This document shows, in pieces, positions 5,436 to 13,510 of a stretch of 22,354 nt of DNA; the stretch's first letter is position 1, and every line of letters starts with the position of its first letter. The stretch comes from Bacteroidales bacterium UBA6229 (GTDB lineage: Bacteria; Bacteroidota; Bacteroidia; Bacteroidales; F082), in assembly GCA_002440975.1 (NCBI GenBank), contig DJWN01000082.1:1-22354 (forward strand), given 5' to 3'. Position numbers and translations under genes: made by a program. Under the pieces are notes generated by a model, which did no database searches, was not told where the DNA came from, and worked only from the letters and a program-made list of their open reading frames with translations.

Positions 5436-6506
5436 CTACATTGCCGGCCCTCCAAGCTCATAATAAATCACTGGCCTGAGCAGGTTGTCAAAAGTAAAGT
5501 ATTGCAGCAAAACCAAATCTTTCCCGTTATCGAGCAAGCCATACAAACGGTCAAAGTCTTCTTCGGCATCCTCTATTGAGAGCCCGATATTTTCGTAATA
5601 CACTAATTTACGGTAAGTTGTCAGCTGTTGTGTATCGCCCTGATGCGTTACCAATGTTAATCGGTGCATAAAAGGCGAATTAATAATCGAATCCTGTCGT
5701 TTGGGTGGCAGGGAGTTCGTTAATAAAGATTCGAATCGCACATCGTGGAAGGCAGTCAGAAAGTTCAATACGCGCAAAGTATCGTATGCCGGCACCTCAA
5801 ACTGATCAGCAGTACGTATCAGTTTGTAGCTGTGTTTGCCTACATTCTCGATGCGGAAGCTCTGATAGGGTTCTTCATTAAACTCGAGAGTAACAGACTT
5901 AATATCAGCAAGATTTTTATTAAATATGGTGTGATCTCGCCAGTCGTCTTCTACCGGGGTATAACGTGTCATCACAAAACCCCTGAATCCGGGCAGATAA
6001 GTAACAAAGGCTTGATCGGCTCCTTCGCGAAGCATATAGGTTCCTAAATTGTCCTTTGTAACATCACCAACGTAATATACCTTGGTTCGTTTTTCTCGTG
6101 GAAAAAGCTTTATCCTGTCGAAAAGATTGATCCGATGTATGTTTTGATAGACTTCAACCTTAACTCCAATACTTGCCAGGCGACCAACAACATTGGCATG
6201 GCTTGCCAGCGAAACAGGATTGCGCACACGAATGCGATACATCGTAGTTAGTATCTGATCCACTTTACGTGGGTGTGCGTTGTATTTTCCGTTTAAAACC
6301 CAGCCTTTTGCTTTTCGCTCCAACAATACTGTATTGGTATCAAGGTCGGCCAGAAAAATTTTTGTAACAGATGCCGTATCATATACCGCAAAATCGGCTG
6401 CTGCGCCTTCGAGGGTTGACAGGTACCGGTTGTTCCAAACCAGTAAAACAGCGATTGATGCAAGTAATAACAGGAGAATTGCAATATAACTTTTTCTTTT
6501 ACTCAT
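5436..6506 (-). CDS. DUF4340-type membrane-anchored protein of the gldFG operon
   Basis: 356 residues with one N-terminal signal anchor (about 7-24, very Leu/Ile-rich) and a long extracytoplasmic region. The beta-rich repeated pattern (for example FLADLDTNTVLLERKAKGWVL, VTLEFNEEPYQSFRIEN) fits DUF4340 proteins, which are found next to gldG-like genes. It begins 14 nt after the gldG stop, so it is the third gene of that operon. Its role is unknown; the context suggests an accessory factor of the GldF/GldG membrane complex. Confidence is high for the gene and moderate for the family. Confidence 0.8.
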   Translation of the reverse strand: MSKRKSYIAILLLLLASIAVLLVWNNRYLSTLEGAAADFAVYDTASVTKIFLADLDTNTVLLERKAKGWVLNGKYNAHPRKVDQILTTMYRIRVRNPVSLASHANVVGRLASIGVKVEVYQNIHRINLFDRIKLFPREKRTKVYYVGDVTKDNLGTYMLREGADQAFVTYLPGFRGFVMTRYTPVEDDWRDHTIFNKNLADIKSVTLEFNEEPYQSFRIENVGKHSYKLIRTADQFEVPAYDTLRVLNFLTAFHDVRFESLLTNSLPPKRQDSIINSPFMHRLTLVTHQGDTQQLTTYRKLVYYENIGLSIEDAEEDFDRLYGLLDNGKDLVLLQYFTFDNLLRPVIYYELGGPAM

Positions 6507-6520
6507 AGCTTGATTCTATT

Positions 6521-8287
6521 TTATCGTGTGAAACGTTTTTTTCTGAGCCACGCAAAAAGCAATCCGCTCAGTAAGATAAACAAAACTGGCAAAACAGTAT
6601 TAAAGAGTTGCCATTGCAATCGCTGGGCACTGACTTTATTAGCGTTGAGCAGCCGAAGTTTCAGTTCGCGCGAGCGAATACTAATCAGCCCTTCACCCTC
6701 GACCAGATAGCTCACTGCATTCAAAAGGAAGTTCTTGTTTCCAAAGGTCTGACGGGTATATTGGTCATAGCCCAGTGGTAGCGGATAGCCTTGTTGCAAA
6801 TGAAATTGGTTGCGGGCCATATCGCCATCAGCAATCACAATCATGGCTGTTGGTTTGCTTTCTTCCTTAAAACCAATCTCGCCGCTTGTACTTATCTCGG
6901 CAGGCATACGGTTGGCATATAATGAAGGAAATTTACCTTCGAGGAGCCAGGCAGCTGTTTGTCCGCTTCGGTTGAAAACCCTGGGATCAGGATCGCTTTG
7001 CAACAGGGTCAGAGAAATGAGTGCCGGTGTGCCAGCAATACGGGTATAACCTGATGTTTTGAGCAAAGGAGTTTTGCGTATGCCTTCGCGAATCACGGTA
7101 TCAATACTGCTAACAAATTCAGCTTTTACGGCATTCATATTTCTTACCATTGGATGTCCGGAGGCCGCTTCGAGCAAAGGAAAATAATACCACCTAAAGA
7201 AGTCAATCTGTGGTCTGCCGCCTGATTCTCCGGTCCTGATGCCCAGCGCAGCCGCATTCAGATCAAGCAGCAGGTTTTTGTTGAGCCTTACCCCATACTT
7301 AAAAAGCTGATCATCAAGGTTAACATTCAAATCTACCCCAACAGTTGATTCAGCCGTTTTCAGGCTGTCCATCGAAGCTTTCACCGGATCGATCATCCAA
7401 AGCACCTTGCCTCCATGCATGATATACTGATCCAGAATAAACTTGTCTTTTTCATCGAAAGGCTGCTGTGGCTGTGCAATTACGATGGCATCATAGTTTA
7501 GCAGGATGTCTGATCTTCCGCTTTTGTCGGGTTCGGTTCTGCGTGTTAAAGCGTTAAGCCTTCCATTAAGGGTAATAAAATCAATCCGGTAATTTTGCAA
7601 AAGTGTTTGCGTAAAATCATAAAGATGATCTTCATCCAGTTCGCCATGTCCTTCGATAAGGGCTATGGCGGGTTGTTGTAGCCGTGTTACTTTGTTAATG
7701 ATGTCAGCGAGTTTGTACTCAAGGTTTTGTGCTGAAGCATTCAGTGCAGCTTCGGGACTCATATTTAGCTGGGTTTCCAGAAAATCAACAGCCAGTTCTT
7801 TGTCGCGGTAATTGACCAGTGCTCCGGGAAAGATGAGCTGGTTTTTCATGCCTTCGTTGGTACGTACCTGCAAATCAGTAGGATTGAGGCCTGCTTCAAC
7901 CAATAATTGATAAGTGGCTTGCCGATCTTGCTCGTCAGTACTCTCGGAGGGATTAACAAATTTGTATTCCACAAACTTGCTATAAGCCCTGAATTCATCC
8001 AGCATCTCACGGGTTTCTCGTCTTAATTTTTTGAAACCAGCAGGGAAATCGCCCTCCAGATAAACCCTGAAATACACATAATCATCCAACTGGGTAAGAA
8101 TGTCGCGCGTAGCCTTCGAAAGGGTGTATCTTTTTTCGCTGGTGAGGTCGATGCGGGTAAAAACAAAACTGCCAATGATGTTGAGTAAAATAATCAACAC
8201 AATCACAATCCCAAATTCTGAAAGGGCAGTACGGAGTGAATTGGCCCGCGATGAACCGGAATGTTTTTCTGTATTGTTTTTTACCAT
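6521..8287 (-). CDS. GldG-like ABC transporter auxiliary protein
   Basis: 588 residues. One TM near the N-terminus (about 27-46), a large extracytoplasmic region of the ABC-transporter auxiliary type, and a C-terminal TM (about 560-580) followed by a basic tail. Length and layout match GldG, the gliding-associated partner of the permease GldF. Its start overlaps the gldF stop by 7 nt, so the two are translationally coupled. GldA, the ATPase that completes the transporter in Flavobacterium, is not encoded in this window. Homologues are widespread in non-gliding Bacteroidota, so gliding should not be assumed. Confidence 0.88.
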   Translation of the reverse strand: MVKNNTEKHSGSSRANSLRTALSEFGIVIVLIILLNIIGSFVFTRIDLTSEKRYTLSKATRDILTQLDDYVYFRVYLEGDFPAGFKKLRRETREMLDEFRAYSKFVEYKFVNPSESTDEQDRQATYQLLVEAGLNPTDLQVRTNEGMKNQLIFPGALVNYRDKELAVDFLETQLNMSPEAALNASAQNLEYKLADIINKVTRLQQPAIALIEGHGELDEDHLYDFTQTLLQNYRIDFITLNGRLNALTRRTEPDKSGRSDILLNYDAIVIAQPQQPFDEKDKFILDQYIMHGGKVLWMIDPVKASMDSLKTAESTVGVDLNVNLDDQLFKYGVRLNKNLLLDLNAAALGIRTGESGGRPQIDFFRWYYFPLLEAASGHPMVRNMNAVKAEFVSSIDTVIREGIRKTPLLKTSGYTRIAGTPALISLTLLQSDPDPRVFNRSGQTAAWLLEGKFPSLYANRMPAEISTSGEIGFKEESKPTAMIVIADGDMARNQFHLQQGYPLPLGYDQYTRQTFGNKNFLLNAVSYLVEGEGLISIRSRELKLRLLNANKVSAQRLQWQLFNTVLPVLFILLSGLLFAWLRKKRFTR

Positions 8288-9012
8288 TTTCTACTTGCCA
8301 AACTTAGTTTTGTGAAACTTAAAAACAAAGCAATCACACTCAAAAAATAAAGTACATCACGACTGTCAACAACACCGCGGCTAATCGAGCTGTAGTGTGA
8401 TGCGATGCCCAGGTTGCGGATAAACAAGTCAATCGGGCCGAAAAGCGACAGACTGTAAATCATTTCAAATCCCAGGTACATAAAGCCACTCACAAAAACT
8501 GCCAGGATAAAAGCGACCAATTGGTTGTCGGTTAGCACGCTCGAAAACATTCCGATAGCTACAAAAGCAGCAGCCAGAAAAAACAAACCGATATAAGAAC
8601 CCCAAATTCCGCCGGCATCCAGGTTTCCGGGTGGTAAACCTAATTTATAAACAGTAAAATAGTAAAGCAGTGTGGGCAATAGTGCAATGGCAACAAGCGT
8701 AAGGCTGGCCAGATATTTGGCCATTATCAGCTGAAAATCGGAGATGGGTTTGGTAAGCAAAAGCTCGATGGTGCCAGAGCGTTTCTCATCAGCAAAACTG
8801 CGCATGGTGACGGCCGGAACCAAAAACAGAAAAACAAAGGGTGCCAGGATGAACAAGCCGTCGAGATTGGCATAGCCAAAATCGAGTATGTTAAATTCGT
8901 TGGGGAAAACCCACAAAAACAAACCCGTAATGAGCAAAAAAACGGCAATCACCAAATATCCGATCAGCGAACTGAGAAAGCTGCTGATTTCCTTTCTGTA
9001 CAATGCAATCAT
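8281..9012 (-). CDS. GldF-like ABC transporter permease
   Basis: 243 residues from the ATG at 9010-9012. About six TM segments and the ABC-2 permease signature region (RSFADEKRSGTIELLLTKPISDFQLIMAKYLAS, split by the membrane boundary) identify it as GldF. A longer frame starts at a TTG at 9039, but an excellent Shine-Dalgarno (AAGGAGG) sits 8 nt before the ATG and the promoter box overlaps the TTG, so the ATG is preferred. It heads the gldF-gldG-DUF4340 operon. The partner ATPase must be encoded elsewhere. The substrate of the transporter is unknown. Confidence 0.88.
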   Translation of the reverse strand: MIALYRKEISSFLSSLIGYLVIAVFLLITGLFLWVFPNEFNILDFGYANLDGLFILAPFVFLFLVPAVTMRSFADEKRSGTIELLLTKPISDFQLIMAKYLASLTLVAIALLPTLLYYFTVYKLGLPPGNLDAGGIWGSYIGLFFLAAAFVAIGMFSSVLTDNQLVAFILAVFVSGFMYLGFEMIYSLSLFGPIDLFIRNLGIASHYSSISRGVVDSRDVLYFLSVIALFLSFTKLSLASRKW

Positions 9013-9020
9013 AGGTTGAG

Positions 9021-9027
9021 CCTCCTT
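9021..9027 (-). promoter_or_regulatory. Strong Shine-Dalgarno of gldF
   Basis: Reads AAGGAGG on the minus strand, 8 nt before the gldF ATG. Strong SD sequences are uncommon in Bacteroidota, and this one decides the start site over the upstream TTG. Confidence 0.8.
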
Positions 9028-9036
9028 AATGGTGGA

Positions 9037-9044
9037 CAAAAATA
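9037..9044 (-). promoter_or_regulatory. Promoter -7 box of the gldF operon
   Basis: Reads TATTTTTG on the minus strand, an exact TAnnTTTG match 24 nt upstream of the gldF ATG. The -33 element is not clear. Confidence 0.55.
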
Positions 9045-9191
9045 CATTTTTTGAGGCATTTAATCTGTATGGCTCAGTTAAAGGGATAATTTTTAAAGCT
9101 TTTTAACCACTCCTAGCGGATTGAAAAACAACTCCAGTCAGAACATTTTGTGATGGCAAAAGTTTATTCCTGCATTAATAATACAACATTC

Positions 9192-10601
9192 TTATGCAGG
9201 CTTCAATTCAAATTGTTCCTGATGTTCGGGCAGTGCAATGTTTTTAAAACCTTTCTTTTTCAGTAATCTGGCATAATGCTCCCGGGCTTCTTCATCTCCG
9301 TGAACCAAAAAGAGTTTCTTGATTTTGTCGGCTTGCTGGCATTCCAGGTAATCTGACATTTCCTTGTAGTCGCCATGCCCACTGAATGCATCTATCTTAT
9401 AAATATCAGCTTTGATATGGTGTGGATTACCGAAAATAGAAATGTCTTTTTCTCCGCTTAAGATTCTGGCACCCAGCGTCCGGGGTGCGCAATAACCTAC
9501 GGCTAATACGCTGTTTGCCGGATTGTCCACATTGTTGGCCAGGTGATGCTTTACCCTTCCGGCCTCCATCATGCCCGAAGCAGAAATGATCACACAAGGT
9601 TCTTTTGATTGGTTCAGTTTTTTGGAGTCGTTCACGTTTTTGATGTAATGCAAGGTGCCAAATCCAAAAGGATCGTTATCATTTTCCATCACCTGCTGCA
9701 CTTCAAAATTGAACTGATCATAGTGCATCCTGAAAATATCCGTTGCATTTACCGCCAGCGGGCTATCCACATAAATGGGAATTCGTGGCAGCTTTCCTTC
9801 GTTGTAAAAATTATTCAGCAAATAAACTACCTCTTGTGTTCTGCCAATGGCAAATGAAGGAATGATCAGCTTGCCTTTTTTCTCAACACAGGTATATTTA
9901 ACAATGCGAAGCAGTTCATCTTCAGCACCTTGTTTGTCCTGATGAAGCCGGTCGCCATAGGTTGATTCAGTGATCAAATAATCGCACTGTGGAAAGGCAT
10001 CTGGTGGACGCAGCAGGTAATTGTCGGGCCTGCCAATATCACCGGTATAGCCAATACGCGTCATAGTACCCATTTCGTCCACTTCGAGTGTAACGACAGC
10101 ACTACCCAACATATGACCAGAGTTGGTAAACTTCACCTTCAGGTTGTTATCGATACGAAACTTTCGGTTTGGTGCTACCCCAATAAACAACTCCATGCAA
10201 TGTTGCGCATCTTTTTGGGTGTAAATGGGCTCGACTGGTGGCAATCCCTGTCGCGATCTTTTCTTGTTGAACCAGTGCGTATCATGTTCCTGTATAAAAC
10301 CCGAATCGGTCAGCATAATCGCACACAAATCGCGGGTAGCATGGGTACAAATCACTGATCCCCTGAATCCTTGTTTATAATAATAAGGTATCAGTCCCGA
10401 ATGATCGATATGGGCATGGGTGAGGATGATATGATCCAGCTCTTCGGGGGCAAAGCTCAGTTCGCGATTCATCTGGTCGGTTTCGAGACCTTTTCCCTGA
10501 AAAGAACCGCAATCCATAAGGATTTTTTTTCCATGATCGGTAGTGATCAAATGCTTGCTGCCGGTAACTTCACCTGCAGCTCCAAGAAATTGAATATTCA
10601 T
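9192..10601 (-). CDS. Beta-CASP metallo-beta-lactamase-fold RNase
   Basis: 469 residues, full length for bacterial CPSF73-like beta-CASP proteins. The metal-binding motif is THAHIDHSG (His62, His64, Asp66, His67), with further ligands His163 in NSGHMLGSA and Asp188 in GYTGDIGR. Beta-CASP motifs follow: the acidic TESTYGDR, the IISASGMMEAGRVKHHL block with its His, and the late SGHGDYKEM and LVHGDEEA blocks. The expected role is a zinc-dependent endo- or exoribonuclease in RNA turnover in the cytoplasm. It appears to be a single-gene unit. A near-consensus box TACCTTAG (10650-10657, minus) may be its promoter. Its precise RNA target cannot be inferred. Confidence 0.9.
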   Translation of the reverse strand: MNIQFLGAAGEVTGSKHLITTDHGKKILMDCGSFQGKGLETDQMNRELSFAPEELDHIILTHAHIDHSGLIPYYYKQGFRGSVICTHATRDLCAIMLTDSGFIQEHDTHWFNKKRSRQGLPPVEPIYTQKDAQHCMELFIGVAPNRKFRIDNNLKVKFTNSGHMLGSAVVTLEVDEMGTMTRIGYTGDIGRPDNYLLRPPDAFPQCDYLITESTYGDRLHQDKQGAEDELLRIVKYTCVEKKGKLIIPSFAIGRTQEVVYLLNNFYNEGKLPRIPIYVDSPLAVNATDIFRMHYDQFNFEVQQVMENDNDPFGFGTLHYIKNVNDSKKLNQSKEPCVIISASGMMEAGRVKHHLANNVDNPANSVLAVGYCAPRTLGARILSGEKDISIFGNPHHIKADIYKIDAFSGHGDYKEMSDYLECQQADKIKKLFLVHGDEEAREHYARLLKKKGFKNIALPEHQEQFELKPA

Positions 10602-10767
10602 ACGCTTGATTTAATTTACCCGCATCTTGTATGCCGGTAAAAATTTCCTCTAAGGTACGAAATCTGTTTTTATTCGATGGTGAATGGCAGATTATCTTTC
10701 CTAAAAACTTTGACATCCGGATTGTATTTAAAATTATTCTTTTGTTGTGTCAGCTATGTATATCAGC

Positions 10768-10805
10768 AAAAAAAAGAGGTTTACCCAATTTAGGTAAACC
10801 TCTTT
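10768..10805 (-). terminator. Strong intrinsic terminator of the sus operon
   Basis: AAAGAGGTTTACC (10773-10785) and GGTAAACCTCTTT (10793-10805) form a perfect 13-bp stem with a 7-nt loop CAATTTA. On the minus strand the stem ends in a run of eight T. It lies 20 nt after the stop of the susF-like gene. Confidence 0.95.
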
Positions 10806-10825
10806 ATCAGTATTAGAGTTGAAAT

Positions 10826-12388
10826 TTAGTTCTTCTCAATTGAAAAAGTTGGCACTTGTCCGGCCAGATACAGATGGATGGTATAATTACCATCTTCTGT
10901 GATTTGAATATTGGGCCCGTCTTGTTCAAGGGCTTCCGGAGTTCCGCCGAGGTTGATTGCCCAGTCGTCGTTAGCTCTGAACTTCATCTCTCCAACAACG
11001 AGGTCAACCGTTATGGTCATGGATTGGTTAACAGCATCCCAGGTCATATCCTGGTCGGCATCCCAGCCACCCGGTGTAGCACTTCCGATCAAACCCCAAT
11101 AATTTGCTGAATAAGTATAAGCATTCGGATTACTTAAGTCGAGGATCATATAATAATCGGCTTCAGTAGCCACCGGAATATTGTCGCCACCATCATTAAG
11201 CGTTTCGTCACCGGCTGAGCTTCCATAATTGTAAGCCCAATCGTGATTAGCTCTGAACTTAAATTCCTCAGCGGTAAGGTGTAATCCGCCTCTCCAGGTT
11301 TTGGTGTAAGGATCGTAAGTTAAACCAGTTTCATCGTCCCAGCCAAGCGGAGTTGCGCTACCAATAACACCCCATTCAGTTGCAACAGCAGTGTAAGTTA
11401 AGGTAGCAGCATCCACATTGATTTTATAATATCCGGCAGGAGAAGTAATGTTATCACCAGCAGGATCCAAAACGCCATCGCCACCGCCATAGTTAGGGCC
11501 GTCCCAGTTGGGTTGTGTTGCCAGTTTCCATTGGTTGGAGGCATTGGCCATATACACATATCCTTCCAGGTTATCTGAAGAAGTTTCCAGACTTTGGATA
11601 AAGGGTGAGGTAGCCGGATCCCAGTCATTCATTCCTGATTCAGGATAGCTGGCAGCAACATAATCACCAGGGACATACCAGGTTCTGGTAAGTATCACGA
11701 TTTCAGGTGTTACGAATGATAAAACTTCGCCATAGGCCGTGCCGGCACTATTGGTAGCATAAGCCCTTACATAATAGGTGGTATCATCCATTAATCCAGT
11801 CATTTCCGAAACAAAAATGCCTAATCCGGTGCCGTCTGTTGTAAATAAACTACTGTCAATCGTAGGCATGTTGTCGAGGCTGTAACAAACACCTCTTGCA
11901 GTGATTTCGGCACCGCCATTGGTGAGTACTTCACCACCGCTTTTTGCAGATGTGCCGGTAATATCGGATACGGCTGCTGTTGTAACGGTTGGAAGAATTG
12001 GAAGTGTGGTAAAATTAAACTCTTCACCATACAGTACTCCACCAGCTGTTATCACGTAAGCACGTACATAATAAGTCGTTACATAATTAAGACCAGTGAT
12101 TGTAACCGTAAAGGCGGCCTCATCCAGATCGTCGTTGTAAACAACTTTATTGTCTTCAACCGTTGGATTGGTTTGGGTGCTATAGCAAACACCTCTTTCG
12201 GTGATGCCATCGCCTTCAGCTATTACAAATCCCATCACAGTAGCCGACTCTGAGGTGACGTTTTTAACCTGTGCGGTTGTAAGCTCGGCATCGAGTTTTA
12301 CATTCGGGTTTTCTTTGGTGCAGGCAACGACCATAAAGGCTAGCACAACCATTAAACCCATTATTTTATAAGCTGAAATTCTTTTCAT
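10826..12388 (-). CDS. SusF-like glycan-binding surface lipoprotein
   Basis: 520 residues. Lipoprotein signal with VVAC lipobox (Cys23) followed by TKEN. Two fibronectin-type-III-like domains follow (about 33-127 and 130-228), each with the RGVCYS...P motif. The C-terminal half has SusE/SusF-type starch-binding modules: a first divergent one (about 232-330), then two clear ones starting at about 336 and 430, each opening WGxIGSATPxGWD and carrying KFRANxDWAxN. The aromatic-rich modules should bind alpha-glucan at the cell surface. It is last in the susCDE-F operon, 87 nt after susE, with a hairpin in the gap. Classical SusF lacks the FN3 pair, so the domain mix differs from the Bacteroides thetaiotaomicron prototype. 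Confidence 0.85.
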   Translation of the reverse strand: MKRISAYKIMGLMVVLAFMVVACTKENPNVKLDAELTTAQVKNVTSESATVMGFVIAEGDGITERGVCYSTQTNPTVEDNKVVYNDDLDEAAFTVTITGLNYVTTYYVRAYVITAGGVLYGEEFNFTTLPILPTVTTAAVSDITGTSAKSGGEVLTNGGAEITARGVCYSLDNMPTIDSSLFTTDGTGLGIFVSEMTGLMDDTTYYVRAYATNSAGTAYGEVLSFVTPEIVILTRTWYVPGDYVAASYPESGMNDWDPATSPFIQSLETSSDNLEGYVYMANASNQWKLATQPNWDGPNYGGGDGVLDPAGDNITSPAGYYKINVDAATLTYTAVATEWGVIGSATPLGWDDETGLTYDPYTKTWRGGLHLTAEEFKFRANHDWAYNYGSSAGDETLNDGGDNIPVATEADYYMILDLSNPNAYTYSANYWGLIGSATPGGWDADQDMTWDAVNQSMTITVDLVVGEMKFRANDDWAINLGGTPEALEQDGPNIQITEDGNYTIHLYLAGQVPTFSIEKN

Positions 12389-12415
12389 AGTTATATTTTT
12401 ATTTGTGATTTTTTC

Positions 12416-12460
12416 AAAAAACTACGGCTGCTCACTGTGTTTATGAGCACAGTGATGCAG
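12416..12460 (-). terminator. Hairpin between susE and susF-like gene, possible attenuator
   Basis: On the minus strand TCACTGTG/CACAGTGA forms a perfect 8-bp stem with an 8-nt loop, extended by CTGC/GCAG across a one-base bulge. It is followed 6 nt later by a run of six T. The T-run is offset, so termination would be partial. It may lower expression of the distal lipoprotein or protect the upstream mRNA from decay. Confidence 0.5.
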
Positions 12461-12475
12461 ACCGAGTATTAGAAT

Positions 12476-13492
12476 TTAGTTTTTATCAATTGTACAGGTT
12501 CCGGTTTCATCATTGATGATAGTCAGCGTAATGGTGTAATTACCGGCACTGATTGGAATATCGTCTCCTCCCTGAGTCAGATTGTCAGGTGTTCCGCCAA
12601 GATTCCATGCCCATCCATCATTTTTCCTGAATTTGATATGTCCGTCTATCAAATCAAGCGTAATGTACCAGGTACCATTTGCAGGATTGTAGTCCATTTT
12701 TTGGTCAGGAGCATCCCAACCATTAGGAGTAGCCGAACCTACAAGACCTATCATATAAGCTTCCATGCTATATGTAAGTGCTTCTATATCTGCTGTAAGA
12801 AGATGATAACCCAAATCATCAGCTATTATTCCATCGCCATCAACCACGAGATTTGAACCAATAGCACCATAAGTGATGTCAGTATCCGGATTATACAGGG
12901 TAAATGGCTGTTCAGGATCCAGCTTCACATAGCCACTATATTGACTATTGCCGGCAGCTGATTCAATTTTTTGATCAACACCGGAACCAATCAGATCAAG
13001 GCGTGGCAATCCATAAACAAGTACCGTAGCTGTTTTGGTTTCAGAAAAATATTCAAATGGATCAGTACTGGTTCCGGGGGCACCAGTACCGGCATCAACT
13101 ACCAGCAAGGAGCGAATCCTGAAATCAACCGATACTTCCACATCAGCAGGCAACAGTCTGAGCAATATACCATTCAGGTCACTTACTTGAAATTTGATTT
13201 CATCAACAGAAACTCCTGAGAATATTCTAACAGACTCAGCAAAGTTTGTTCCTGCAACGGCGGCTTCCAATGAATAACTAGCTGAAGCCTGGAATCCGGG
13301 ATCCACAGCATTTCCCTTGAATACAATGGTATCGGATGCCATTGAACGATCAAAGATCATATCAGGAATGCTATTGATTGTGGGTGGATTTGGATCAGTG
13401 AGCATTATCACTTTTTCCTCGTCTTTTTCACAAGCTGAAAAAAGGCCTGCTAAAGCAATAACACTTATTATTAAGATCAATTTACTTTTCAT
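12476..13492 (-). CDS. SusE-like outer-membrane lipoprotein
   Basis: 338 residues. Lipoprotein signal peptide ending FSAC (Cys21), then EKDEEK, a surface-export-like charged tail. The N-terminal half is a SusE-type beta-sandwich domain (about 35-145: PNPPTINSIPDM...). The C-terminal part has one starch-binding module starting at about residue 247 with VGSATPNGWD, then IKFRKNDGWAWNLGGTPDN. That module is clearly paralogous to the two C-terminal modules of the susF-like protein. It sits between susD and the susF-like gene and should assist capture of oligosaccharides at the cell surface. Confidence 0.88.
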   Translation of the reverse strand: MKSKLILIISVIALAGLFSACEKDEEKVIMLTDPNPPTINSIPDMIFDRSMASDTIVFKGNAVDPGFQASASYSLEAAVAGTNFAESVRIFSGVSVDEIKFQVSDLNGILLRLLPADVEVSVDFRIRSLLVVDAGTGAPGTSTDPFEYFSETKTATVLVYGLPRLDLIGSGVDQKIESAAGNSQYSGYVKLDPEQPFTLYNPDTDITYGAIGSNLVVDGDGIIADDLGYHLLTADIEALTYSMEAYMIGLVGSATPNGWDAPDQKMDYNPANGTWYITLDLIDGHIKFRKNDGWAWNLGGTPDNLTQGGDDIPISAGNYTITLTIINDETGTCTIDKN

Positions 13493-13510
13493 AGTTTTAT
13501 ATTTTAAGTG

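Noticed and set aside
9013..9039. TTG start extending GldF by nine residues
   Set aside because: The TTG overlaps the promoter box, while an AAGGAGG sits at ideal distance before the ATG at 9010-9012.
9169..9200. CCTGCAT/ATGCAGG inverted repeat at the end of the beta-CASP gene as a terminator
   Set aside because: The loop is 18 nt, there is no adjacent T-run, and one arm overlaps the last codons of the gene.
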